Positions 56,007 through 64,000 of a stretch of DNA of 64,000 bases are shown piece after piece; the first letter of the stretch is position 1, and every line of letters begins with the position of its first letter. This DNA is from Halarcobacter ebronensis. Lineage in GTDB: Bacteria; Campylobacterota; Campylobacteria; Campylobacterales; Arcobacteraceae. The position numbers and the translations under genes were made by a program. Where the stretch lies: contig NZ_CP053836.1 of NCBI RefSeq assembly GCF_013201825.1, forward strand, positions 2,728,001-2,792,000. The letters are read 5' to 3'. The notes beneath the pieces are model-generated. The model ran no database searches. It had not been told where the DNA came from and worked only from the letters and a program-made list of their open reading frames with translations.

Positions 56007-58530
56007 ACTGAATATTCAAATTGAGGAGTTAATCTCTCAAAATGCAAAAGATTTTGAGATATCAAAGGTTTTTAGAACCTACTACAAGAATTATGTAGCC
56101 TCAATTGATACTGCAATAGAATCTTTGGGAAAAGATTTTTTTGTAAGACATACAAAACATACTGATAAATTTTTAATACAACTTTATAAATATATGCTAA
56201 GAAAATATTTTGGAGACTATCAACCAATGAGTAGCTCTCTGCCTGTAACTCTAATAGCTTTAGGAAGTTATGGAAGAGAACAACTTTGCGTTCACTCTGA
56301 TGTAGATTTAATGATTTTATATCAAGATATAAAAGGTTATAACTTAAGACCAATAATGGAAGAGCTTGTAACTTTAGCTTGGGATTGTGGATTAAAACTA
56401 GGCTCAAGAGTTCATGAGATAAAAGAGATAGAAGAGGCTGTAAAAGAGGATATTACTATTAAAACCTCAATTATAGAATCAAGAATGATATATGGCTCAA
56501 AACATCTTTGGTACTCATATGAAAATGTATTAAGAAAAATAAGAAAAACTGGAAGAAAAGAGTTTGTATTAGAAAAACTTGAAGAGCATAAACAAAGACT
56601 TCTAAAATATCCCCTAAAAATGGAACCAAATATCAAAGATGGTTATGGAGGAATGAGAGAAGCCAATATGGTTTTTTGGATGGCTACAGTGATTTTTGGT
56701 GTAACTTCAACTAGACAATTAATAGATAAAGAGTTTGATGAAGAAGAGTATAAAAAATATAGAGCCTCTTTAGAGTTTATTTTTCAAGTAAGAAGTGTAT
56801 TACACAGTGTTGCAAAAAAGAAACTTGATGTAGTAAACTTTGATTTATTGCCTGAACTAAGCTCTAAGCTGGGATTTGAAGGCACTCCAAGAATGACTAA
56901 AGAGAGATTATGCATGACAAAAATCTTAGAGTCTTTGCATAGGGTTCACTTTTTCTCTTCAGTTATGGTAAAAAAATTTACTAGAAGAGTTATTTTTGAT
57001 AAAACTTCCCTTCTTAATTTAAAAGAGTACAGATATAAAAAAGATTTATATATTATTGATAATAAACTATATACCTCATTTAATGCAAAACCTAAAACAC
57101 TAATTGATTTCCTAAAAGAGCTTATTGAACTACCTGATAGTGTAAAATATTTTGATAGATCTTATGTCTATTATGCAAGTAAAACAATACTTCCTAACAA
57201 ACAGACAAAAGAGCTTAAAAAAGTTATAAAAACTCTGCTTTATAAGCCAAATTTATATCCACTTATTAAACTTTTATATAATGGAAGATTGTTCCAAGCT
57301 GTTCTTCCAATTACTAAAAAAATAGTAAATCAACCTCAATTTGATGGATATCATCAACACCCTGTTGATATCCATTCAATTAAAGCTTTAAAAAAACTTG
57401 AGGAGATTAGCGATCCTTATGTACAAGAGTTATATGATAGTTTAGATGAAAAAGAAAAAGCATTAGTGAGACTTGTAACACTTTTCCATGATGTTGGAAA
57501 AGGTAGAGTAATTGATCACCATATTTCTGGTGAAAAATTATTTAAAAGTATGACAACCGCATTTGATTTTGAACCTGAGCAGATTCAATTGGGAGCTTTA
57601 CTTGTTAGATACCATAATATGATGAGTAAAGTTGCAACAAGTGAAGATATCTATTCTGAAAAAGTTATCCTCTCTTTTACAGCACTTTTAAAATCAAAAT
57701 TAGCTTTAACTATGCTATTTGTAGTAACCTATGCTGATATTTCTGCTGTTGGAGAGACTGTATATAACAGCTCAAATGCTTCACTTTTAAAACAACTATA
57801 TTTGCAATCACTACCAGCTTTTGATAATGTCTCTTTATTAAATGAAAATGCAAGAAGAAATGCAAAACAAGAGAGAATTAAAACACTTCCTGAGTATAAA
57901 GAGTTATCAAATATAATGAAGAAAAAAATCTTCTATATTGCTTCAAATCATATGTTCTTGAAACTAAAAGCAAATGAGATTGTAAATATTGCAGTAAAAG
58001 CACAAGATGTAACTACTTTTGATTATGAGATAATAAATGATAATAACCTAATAATTAGAATCATTAGAAAAGTACCTTTAAACTTGGGATATTTATTAGG
58101 GAAAATGGAGTTTTTAAATATCTCAACAATGAACATCTTTAAACTCTATGATGAAAAAAAATTCTTTGAAATCAACTTCTCTGAAAAGGTTGATGATGAA
58201 GATTTGCCTCATATTTCACAAATTATAGAGAGCTCTTTTGATATGGAGAAAAAAACCAAACTTCTAACTCCTATAATAAATAGAGAAGGTATTACAATAG
58301 ATTGTAACCACACTACTTATCTAGCCTCTATGCAGGTTGTTGCAAAAGACCAAAAGGGACTTTTGGCTTTCATTGCTAAGATTTTTGATGATTATGAAGT
58401 TGAGATTGAGACTGCAAAACTAAGCTCAATAAAAAATAAAGCTCACGACCTCTTTTTGATTGAAAAAAATGGAAACTTCTGTGCAAAACAAGAGGAGATT
58501 ATAAATGACTTGTGTGTAGATGAAGGTTAA
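55999..58530 (+). CDS. glnD: PII uridylyltransferase / uridylyl-removing enzyme GlnD
   Basis: An 843-residue enzyme that uridylylates PII at Tyr51 under nitrogen limitation and removes UMP when glutamine is high. The nucleotidyltransferase motif is GSYGREQLCVHSDVD (residues 89-103, metal aspartates 101/103). The HD domain has VTLFHDVGKGRVIDH (H497 D498) with His452/His454. Two C-terminal ACT domains (about 685-760 and 778-835, QVVAKDQKGLLAFIAK) bind glutamine. It is the last gene of the operon and overlaps the preceding gene by 8 bp. Confidence 0.94.
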   Translation: MTELNIQIEELISQNAKDFEISKVFRTYYKNYVASIDTAIESLGKDFFVRHTKHTDKFLIQLYKYMLRKYFGDYQPMSSSLPVTLIALGSYGREQLCVHSDVDLMILYQDIKGYNLRPIMEELVTLAWDCGLKLGSRVHEIKEIEEAVKEDITIKTSIIESRMIYGSKHLWYSYENVLRKIRKTGRKEFVLEKLEEHKQRLLKYPLKMEPNIKDGYGGMREANMVFWMATVIFGVTSTRQLIDKEFDEEEYKKYRASLEFIFQVRSVLHSVAKKKLDVVNFDLLPELSSKLGFEGTPRMTKERLCMTKILESLHRVHFFSSVMVKKFTRRVIFDKTSLLNLKEYRYKKDLYIIDNKLYTSFNAKPKTLIDFLKELIELPDSVKYFDRSYVYYASKTILPNKQTKELKKVIKTLLYKPNLYPLIKLLYNGRLFQAVLPITKKIVNQPQFDGYHQHPVDIHSIKALKKLEEISDPYVQELYDSLDEKEKALVRLVTLFHDVGKGRVIDHHISGEKLFKSMTTAFDFEPEQIQLGALLVRYHNMMSKVATSEDIYSEKVILSFTALLKSKLALTMLFVVTYADISAVGETVYNSSNASLLKQLYLQSLPAFDNVSLLNENARRNAKQERIKTLPEYKELSNIMKKKIFYIASNHMFLKLKANEIVNIAVKAQDVTTFDYEIINDNNLIIRIIRKVPLNLGYLLGKMEFLNISTMNIFKLYDEKKFFEINFSEKVDDEDLPHISQIIESSFDMEKKTKLLTPIINREGITIDCNHTTYLASMQVVAKDQKGLLAFIAKIFDDYEVEIETAKLSSIKNKAHDLFLIEKNGNFCAKQEEIINDLCVDEG

Positions 58531-58542
58531 ACCTCATCTACA
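58515..58542. terminator. stem-loop spanning the convergent glnD and aas ends
   Basis: TGTAGATGA...GGT pairs with ACC...TCATCTACA (12 bp, one bulged A) around a TAA loop that is the glnD stop. Both genes end inside the stem. No U-tract, so termination strength is uncertain; it may protect both 3' ends. Confidence 0.45.
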
Positions 58543-61500
58543 TAAGCTGCATTGCAACTTTTTTTGCCATACCAAAATCTGTTTTACCACTTCCTAGTTT
58601 TGGTACTTCTTCTACTATTTTATACTCTGAAGGCAGCATTAAATTATTATCAAAACTCTCTTTTACTTCATTTTTTAGTATTTCAAGCTCATCACTACTT
58701 ATATGAGAAAGCAGTGCAACAATTTTTTCACCTTTTTTTTCATCATTTATAGCAGTAACAACAACATCAATTTCATCATTAGTAATTAAAGCTTTAATCT
58801 TCTCTTCAACTAATCCTAAACTTACCATCTCTCCACCAAGTTTTGCAAATCTTGAGTATCTATCAACAATAGTTAAAAAACCATCACTGTCTAATCTTCC
58901 TTTATCTCCTGTTATATAATACTTCTCACCATTTTTTTCAATTATTGCCTCTTTTGTCCTTTTTTCATCTTTTAAGTAGCCTTTCATAACTTGAACTCCA
59001 GAGATTAATATCATCCCCTCTTCTCCAACTTTAAGTTCATTAAAAGTGCTTGGATCTACTATTTTAATCTTTGTTCCAGGAATTGGCATACCAACTGTTC
59101 CAAGCTTACTTCCTAGCTGAAACTCTCCCGTTGAAGTTTTAATATCTGGAAGATTGCAACAAGCAACAGGAGTTGTTTCTGTTGTTCCAAAACCCTCTAA
59201 AATATTTTTATTAAACCTTTTTTCAAAATCCTCTCTTACTTTTTGTGAAAGTTTTTCAGCCCCAGCAACAACAAGTCTTAGAGAAGAAAACATCTCTTTT
59301 TTCACCTTTGGATTTTTTGCATAAAGTCTAAAAAAAGTAGAAGTTCCAAGGATAATAGTTGCTTTATATTTTTCCACAAGTTTACCAATTGCATAACCAT
59401 CTGTTGGATCAGGATGAGCTACACATGTGATTCCTTCAATAAGTGGTAAAAACATTGTTACAACAGTTCCAAAAGCGTGAAACAAAGGTAGTGAACCAAC
59501 AATAATATCATCCTCGTTTGCATTAATAACTGAAGCAATTTGTTTTGAGTTTCCTATTATATTGCTGTGGGTTAACTCAACTCCTTTTGGAACTCCTTCA
59601 CTTCCACTACTAAACATTATAACTGCTGTTGAGTCTTTATTCACTTTTTTTAAATGTATTGCTTTTAAAATAAAACTTGGAAGAAGAACTATTGAGATAA
59701 GAGTTATTATCCCTTTAGTTTTTGTTATCTCTTTTTTCATATCTTCAACATAAATAACTTCACACAAAGATAAGACTTCATCAATTTTTATACCCTTTTC
59801 AATAAGTTTTTCAACAAATTTTTTAGAGGTAATCAGGCTTTTTATCTCTGCTTTTTTTACACACTCTGCCAAAGTTTGCATAGAAGAGGTAAAATTAAGA
59901 TTTATAGTAACTTTTCCTAACATTAAAACTGAACAGTTCATAAAAGCCCCACCTACACTTGAAGGAAGCAGTAAACCTATATGTTCTCCTTGAAGTTTTG
60001 TTTTTAGTATATTTTTAAAAAGAGTAATTGCTGTTAAAAATTTATATGCACTAACCTCAAGCCCTGTTGTATCTGCAAAAATTTTATAGGTTTTCATCTC
60101 TTTTAATCTATCAAAAACCACCTCTTGGATAGTTCCAAGTGAGTTTGTATGTTCTCTCCATGATTTAGATGAAAGTTCTTTAACTACTTGCTTAACCTTT
60201 GATGCAGTTGCTTCTCCTTTTTTTATTGGGTTTGAAAAAGAGACTGTAACACTTTTTATTCTTCTTAAACTTTTATATTTTCTATTTGCTCTACTAAACA
60301 TAGATTCCCACAAACCTCTAATATAAAAAGCGATTACAGGAATATCATCTTTTGTCTGTTTTAAAATAAGTTCAAAGCCCCTTTTAAACTCACCTAGATG
60401 TCCAGTTCTTGTAATACTTCCTTCAGGAAAAAGAACTACAATATCTCCATCATCTAAACACTTTGCAATGGTTTTTATTGTCTGTTTACTTGAACTATTT
60501 GAGATGGGAATTACATTAAAAAGTTTTAATATCCAAGTTAAATACCACTTCTCATAAATTGGTTTATGCATCACAAATCTAATTTGTCTTGGAGAGCTCA
60601 TAAATACAACTGCCCAATCTATCCAAGAGACATGATTTCCAAGAAGTAAAGCTCCCCCATTTGAAGGGATATTTTTCAAACCTTGAACATCTAATTTGTA
60701 CTTTAATCCAACAATTATCTTTACAAAAAGTAAAATCATAGATTGGGGAAGACTATAAACAGTATAAGCCATCCCAACAATAGTTATAAAAAGAATCAAA
60801 TAAATTGTACTTAGTGGATTTAGATTATTATATGAAACTACAGTTGTAAGGCAAAGCATAATAAACATAGCCAAAGAGTGAAACCAATTATTACCAGCTA
60901 AGATAGTTCCTAAAGTTTTCTTTTTTGCATTAAATTGTATTAGAGCATTTAAAGGAACCACAAACATCCCTCCAAAAACTCCAAAAAATAAAAATGTCAA
61001 AGAGAGCATTAAAGAACTCTCTACAATTGTTGAACAATATATCATTAATGCCATTCCCAAAGCAGCAAGGGGTATTGTTCCTATTTCTATATAGTGTCTT
61101 GAAAGTTTAGAGTATATTATTGAACCTAAAGCTATACCAATGCCAGAAGCTGCAAGAACTCCATTTATAACAAATACATCTGTTATATTCAAATACTCTT
61201 TTGCATATGAGGGAAATACAGCCATTAAACCTTGAGAAATTCCCCAGAAGACTGATAAACCAACCACAGATAAAGAGACAAGATTATTTGAGAAAAGCAT
61301 TTTAATATTTTTCTTTAAAAGCTCTCCTCTTAGAAGTTTGTTTTTATCTAAAACTAAACTTTCATCAAAACTATAGTTTGTATTAAGCCTTCTTAAAACT
61401 AATAAAGAGAGTAGCATCTCTAAAAAGGCAACAGGAACAATATAGTATGTAAGAGGCAATATTGCAAGAAGAAGTTCCTCTTTTGTCTGCAATGTTTGTA

Positions 61501-62017
61501 AAGCATTTGAATTATAAAAAGATTCAAAAACATATGAGCCACTTGCAATTGAAAACAAAATAGCAATTATTGAAACTGCCTGCAAAGAGGAGTTCCCTTT
61601 TGCAAGATTACCTTTCCCCCAAATATCCATAATAATTCCAAATTTAGCAGGAGAATAGATTGCACTTTGTACAGCTAAAAGTGTTAGGTTTAACATTGCT
61701 AAATAAAAATTTCCACTAAGATAAGATAAAACCATCAAAACTGATAAGGTAAAAGAAGAGATAGCTCCATATATCAAAATATCTTTTTTATTATATCTAT
61801 CAGACAAAAATCCACTTATAGAAAAAAGAAGTAAAAAAGGGATAATTATCATGGCATTTATAATTGATATCCAAACAACTTGTTCACTACCATCAAATAT
61901 TTTAAATGCAATATTTTGAAGTAAAACTTTGTGGGCAACATCAACAACTACATTACAAAAAACAACAATTAAAAAAGCAAATTTTATAATATAAATATTC
62001 TGATTTGTTTTTAACAT
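58538..62017 (-). CDS. LplT-PlsC-Aas fusion (lysophospholipid flippase / acyltransferase / acyl-ACP synthetase)
   Basis: An 1159-residue three-module protein. Residues about 1-430 are an MFS-type flippase like LplT. Residues about 440-620 are a PlsC acyltransferase with NHVSWIDW (His462, Asp467: HX4D) and LFPEGSITR (529-537). Residues about 640-1159 are an AMP-forming acyl-ACP synthetase with the P-loop IMFSSGSEGVPKGVELTH. In E. coli, LplT and Aas are separate proteins that flip and re-acylate 2-acyl-lysophosphatidylethanolamine; the single chain performs the whole cycle. I recall such fusions as typical of this phylum. It overlaps the MerR stop by one base and is convergent with glnD. Confidence 0.88.
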   Translation of the reverse strand: MLKTNQNIYIIKFAFLIVVFCNVVVDVAHKVLLQNIAFKIFDGSEQVVWISIINAMIIIPFLLLFSISGFLSDRYNKKDILIYGAISSFTLSVLMVLSYLSGNFYLAMLNLTLLAVQSAIYSPAKFGIIMDIWGKGNLAKGNSSLQAVSIIAILFSIASGSYVFESFYNSNALQTLQTKEELLLAILPLTYYIVPVAFLEMLLSLLVLRRLNTNYSFDESLVLDKNKLLRGELLKKNIKMLFSNNLVSLSVVGLSVFWGISQGLMAVFPSYAKEYLNITDVFVINGVLAASGIGIALGSIIYSKLSRHYIEIGTIPLAALGMALMIYCSTIVESSLMLSLTFLFFGVFGGMFVVPLNALIQFNAKKKTLGTILAGNNWFHSLAMFIMLCLTTVVSYNNLNPLSTIYLILFITIVGMAYTVYSLPQSMILLFVKIIVGLKYKLDVQGLKNIPSNGGALLLGNHVSWIDWAVVFMSSPRQIRFVMHKPIYEKWYLTWILKLFNVIPISNSSSKQTIKTIAKCLDDGDIVVLFPEGSITRTGHLGEFKRGFELILKQTKDDIPVIAFYIRGLWESMFSRANRKYKSLRRIKSVTVSFSNPIKKGEATASKVKQVVKELSSKSWREHTNSLGTIQEVVFDRLKEMKTYKIFADTTGLEVSAYKFLTAITLFKNILKTKLQGEHIGLLLPSSVGGAFMNCSVLMLGKVTINLNFTSSMQTLAECVKKAEIKSLITSKKFVEKLIEKGIKIDEVLSLCEVIYVEDMKKEITKTKGIITLISIVLLPSFILKAIHLKKVNKDSTAVIMFSSGSEGVPKGVELTHSNIIGNSKQIASVINANEDDIIVGSLPLFHAFGTVVTMFLPLIEGITCVAHPDPTDGYAIGKLVEKYKATIILGTSTFFRLYAKNPKVKKEMFSSLRLVVAGAEKLSQKVREDFEKRFNKNILEGFGTTETTPVACCNLPDIKTSTGEFQLGSKLGTVGMPIPGTKIKIVDPSTFNELKVGEEGMILISGVQVMKGYLKDEKRTKEAIIEKNGEKYYITGDKGRLDSDGFLTIVDRYSRFAKLGGEMVSLGLVEEKIKALITNDEIDVVVTAINDEKKGEKIVALLSHISSDELEILKNEVKESFDNNLMLPSEYKIVEEVPKLGSGKTDFGMAKKVAMQLM

Positions 62018-62664
62018 TAAATCCCCTTTTTCTCTTTTTTGAACTCAATAATTGTGTGTCTATTGAAAATATATGGCTTAAAAGAGTTTAGAATATCTAA
62101 AACTAAAATCTCAGGTAAAAATCCCGTCTCTTCCAAAACTTTTGTGCTTAGTTCTCTTTCTAAAAGAGCAAGTTTTTTGCTTGTTCTTACATATTCACTT
62201 ATAAGTTTTGTGGAGATATCATATTTTCTAAGCTCACTATAGGTTTTTAATACCTCTGTTTCTGTTTTGAAATATATCTTTTTGTCATCTAACAAATCTA
62301 AACTAATAGCCTCTTTTAAAAGCTCCTGGTCTAAATCTTTTTTTAAAATTGGATTTTTTATCTCATTTGAGAGCATTTGGATTGATTGCAAAATAAGCTC
62401 TGCTCTATCGTCAAAGTTAATTCTATAGTAATCAAAAAGCTCTTTTATATAATCTATTGAAAAATTTAGATTCTCTTTGAAATATTTTATTAGATTTAAA
62501 ACTGTAATTGTGATATGAGGATAGTACTTCATATTTTTTGAAGTATTAACTGTATTTGGAAGCAAACCTTTTTTATCATAAAAAGAGATTGTATAATTGC
62601 TAAGGTCAACCAGTTGTACAAGCTCACTCATCTTATAGTAATCTTTTCCATCAATAATTTTCAT
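62017..62664 (-). CDS. MerR-family transcriptional regulator
   Basis: A 215-residue regulator. The N-terminal winged HTH (YKMSELVQLVDLSNYTISFY; DKKGLLPNTVN; MKYYPHITITVLNLIKYF) is MerR-like, followed by a coiled-coil dimerisation helix (about 80-115) and a C-terminal effector domain of about 95 residues with no Cys, so not a metal-type MerR. It overlaps the acyltransferase fusion by one base, which strongly suggests a lipid-turnover regulator controlling its own operon. Two palindromic operators lie upstream (see entries). Clear AGGAG ribosome site 6 nt before the ATG. Confidence 0.85.
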   Translation of the reverse strand: MKIIDGKDYYKMSELVQLVDLSNYTISFYDKKGLLPNTVNTSKNMKYYPHITITVLNLIKYFKENLNFSIDYIKELFDYYRINFDDRAELILQSIQMLSNEIKNPILKKDLDQELLKEAISLDLLDDKKIYFKTETEVLKTYSELRKYDISTKLISEYVRTSKKLALLERELSTKVLEETGFLPEILVLDILNSFKPYIFNRHTIIEFKKEKKGI

Positions 62665-62674
62665 CTTAACTCCT

Positions 62675-62701
62675 AAAGTAGAGAGTTAAACTCTTTACTT
62701 T
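62675..62701. promoter_or_regulatory. operator 1 of the merR-aas promoter
   Basis: AAAGTAGAGAGTT and AACTCTTTACTTT, 13-bp arms with one mismatch around one base. It lies over the probable +1 and early transcribed region of merR. The right arm AACTCTTTACTTT recurs in operator 2, so the same protein, probably the MerR product, should bind both. Confidence 0.65.
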
Positions 62702-62705
62702 TGAG

Positions 62706-62734
62706 ATTATAGATAATAATTATATAAAAGTCAA
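62706..62734 (-). promoter_or_regulatory. merR-aas promoter: TTGACT -35, 17-bp spacer, TATAAT -10
   Basis: On the minus strand the -35 hexamer TTGACT (62729-62734) and the -10 hexamer TATAAT (62706-62711) are 17 bp apart, close to the optimal sigma-70 spacing. The -35 hexamer lies inside operator 2. A MerR-activated promoter usually has a 19-20 bp spacer with the operator inside it, so this layout is repressor-like. Confidence 0.65.
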
Positions 62735-62754
62735 GAGTGCAACTCTTTACTTTT
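62726..62754. promoter_or_regulatory. operator 2 of the merR-aas promoter
   Basis: AAAAGTCAAGAGT and ACTCTTTACTTTT, 13-bp arms with one mismatch around GCA. It overlaps the -35 box. Its centre is about 52 bp from the centre of operator 1, near five helical turns, so dimers on the same face could interact and loop the promoter. Confidence 0.65.
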
Positions 62755-62764
62755 ATTTTTTTAT

Positions 62765-64000
62765 TTATGAAAATATATTTTTAAGTACTTTTATTTTTGA
62801 AAAAACTAAAATATCTAAAGCCAATACAACTATTAAAGTAATTCCAACAAGTGGAAAAAATAAAGAGACTAAAAGCATTATAAACATAGCATTTTTCCAA
62901 TGGGGTAAATTTTTTGGCATAGGAGGAGCACTTAGTTTAAATCCAGCATTTGCTGGTCTTCTTTTCCACCACATTACAAGTCCAGTAATACTTAAGGCTA
63001 TTACAGATAAACAAATCAAAGTATTTATTATAAGATTCCAAATTGTTACAAGCCCCATATGAATAGGAATAGATACAGCCATAACTTTACCGGCAAGGGA
63101 ATAATCATCAAATGTTACTTTTGCCAAAATTTTTCCTGTATATCTATCTATATGAACTGTTTTATCAACAAATGGATTTTTGGAATCACTATTCATAGTA
63201 TCTTGGTTTATAGTCCATACACCAGTTTCTCCTTTAGGAAAGGATACTCTATATCTTTCTTTAAAACCAATCTCATTTGCTAGGTTTACTATTGAATCTA
63301 TATTAATTTTTTCATTATCTAAAGTACCTTTTAGTCCCATTTTTGAGCCTGACATTGGTAAATTAGTATGTTCTATTGCCCAAGGCATACCTTCACTAGG
63401 ACCATAATTTAAAGAAGCATGAGTCTTATCTGATAATGGAATCTTATCCCATTTTTGAGCAGGAAAAGTACTCCAAGCTTGAACTATTTTTGCTCCCCAT
63501 ACACCTGTCCATGACATCCCAGAAAGTAAAAAAAGAAAAAAGAAAATTGAAACATATACACCTAATGTAACGTGAAAATTCTTAAAAAATTCTCTACCTT
63601 TCAAAGAAAAATCAAAAGCTAAAACCTTTGAAATTTTCCTATCTCTTGGCCACCATAGATATAAACCAGTAATAATTAAAATAATACCAAACCCTGCACT
63701 TATCTCTAAAATTCTATCCCCAGTTTTTCCTATCAATAAATCACTATGGATATTATCAGCTAAATCATACCAACCTTGTCTTCTTTCCCAATCTTTTATA
63801 ATTTTGCCAGAATATGGGTTTACCGCAATCATTTTTTGAGTACCATTTTCTAACTTTAATCTAAAAACATTAACTCTATTTTCACTTGGAGCTTTTATTA
63901 ACTCCACAACATTTGAACCAACAATTGAAGATCTTGCAATCTGTGATTGTTTTTCTAAACTTATCATTGTATTATTTTCAGGAACACGAATAATAATATT
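62765..64000 (-). CDS. PepSY-associated membrane protein (partial, N-terminus beyond right edge)
   Basis: At least 411 residues, frame open to the window's end at 64000, so the N-terminal helix is missing from view. Visible are a PepSY-like segment (RLKLENGTQKMIAVNPYSGK), helices near residues 90-110 (ISAGFGIILIITGLYLWW, counting from 63967), 130-155 and 310-330, and a C-terminal pair. Conserved His and WW residues (DNIHSDLLIGKTGDRILE; FKNFHVTLGVYVSIFFFL; VSIPIHMGLVTIWNLI) are typical of the PepSY_TM family, often beside iron-siderophore uptake or reductases. The following MerR operators lie just after its stop. The internal ATG at 63967 is not taken as the start. Confidence 0.82.
   Translation of the reverse strand, partial: NIIIRVPENNTMISLEKQSQIARSSIVGSNVVELIKAPSENRVNVFRLKLENGTQKMIAVNPYSGKIIKDWERRQGWYDLADNIHSDLLIGKTGDRILEISAGFGIILIITGLYLWWPRDRKISKVLAFDFSLKGREFFKNFHVTLGVYVSIFFFLFLLSGMSWTGVWGAKIVQAWSTFPAQKWDKIPLSDKTHASLNYGPSEGMPWAIEHTNLPMSGSKMGLKGTLDNEKINIDSIVNLANEIGFKERYRVSFPKGETGVWTINQDTMNSDSKNPFVDKTVHIDRYTGKILAKVTFDDYSLAGKVMAVSIPIHMGLVTIWNLIINTLICLSVIALSITGLVMWWKRRPANAGFKLSAPPMPKNLPHWKNAMFIMLLVSLFFPLVGITLIVVLALDILVFSKIKVLKNIFS

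Overview
The window is AT-rich, densely coded bacterial chromosome that reads as a member of the Campylobacterota, most like the Arcobacter group. The evidence is gene content and order recalled from that phylum: an HP0268-family small nuclease beside miaB, a separate holA, rnr next to ilvC followed by a divergent polysaccharide deacetylase and dprA, a COG3400 protein, an LplT-PlsC-Aas fusion, and FbpABC-type iron import. Most genes are housekeeping. I see no tRNA, rRNA, CRISPR array, insertion sequence or prophage.

Layout. 1-8.9 kb: miaB (cut by the left edge), the HP0268-like gene, nusA-cysS, a YcaD-like MFS carrier, and the iron(III) operon fbpABC behind a Fur-box-like palindrome. 9-16 kb: holA, rpsF-ssb-rpsR with a structured leader and strong terminator, then an accessory block (glycosyltransferase, DUF2721, palindromic intergenic repeat, DsrE-like) and rnr. 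16-23 kb: ilvC, polysaccharide deacetylase, a compositionally distinct EamA carrier, dprA, nhaA, and a chemoreceptor ending in a CheR-type pentapeptide. 23-32 kb: a wall-precursor operon (COG3400, dapC, unknown, murC) and a TolC / PhnD-like binding protein / histidine kinase operon. 32-43 kb: tgt, gatC behind a hairpin that hides its Shine-Dalgarno sequence, ArsC-like, aroG (class II), tal-serB, ruvX, acpS, a lone DppB-type permease, panC, rimO-tilS.

43-50 kb is a flagellar island: fliS and a FliT-position gene; the operon acidic protein-fliQ-fliJ-motE-fliL-unknown-flgH; and divergent flgI-fliM. 50-58.5 kb is a nitrogen island: two tandem amt-glnK pairs (pyrC follows the second) and a divergent three-gene operon ending in glnD. 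The two genes before glnD are a membrane protein with an N-terminal PDC/PAS-like region and a shrunken NtrC-like AAA+ protein with a Fis helix-turn-helix but no GAFTGA loop. Both PII proteins keep the GlnD target Tyr51, so transport, PII, uridylyltransferase and two undescribed proteins sit together. 58.5-64 kb: a MerR regulator overlapping a giant lysophospholipid flippase/acyltransferase/acyl-ACP synthetase fusion, with two matching palindromes around its promoter, and a PepSY membrane protein cut by the right edge.

The strongest leads for new biology are the glnD operon, the acidic flagellar protein with FliM-like motifs, the TolC/binding protein/kinase operon, the MerR-aas promoter, and the gatC hairpin. 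Several genes appear to start at TTG; starts were moved where a ribosome binding site or signal peptide justified it. All functions are inferred from motifs and recalled families; no search was run.
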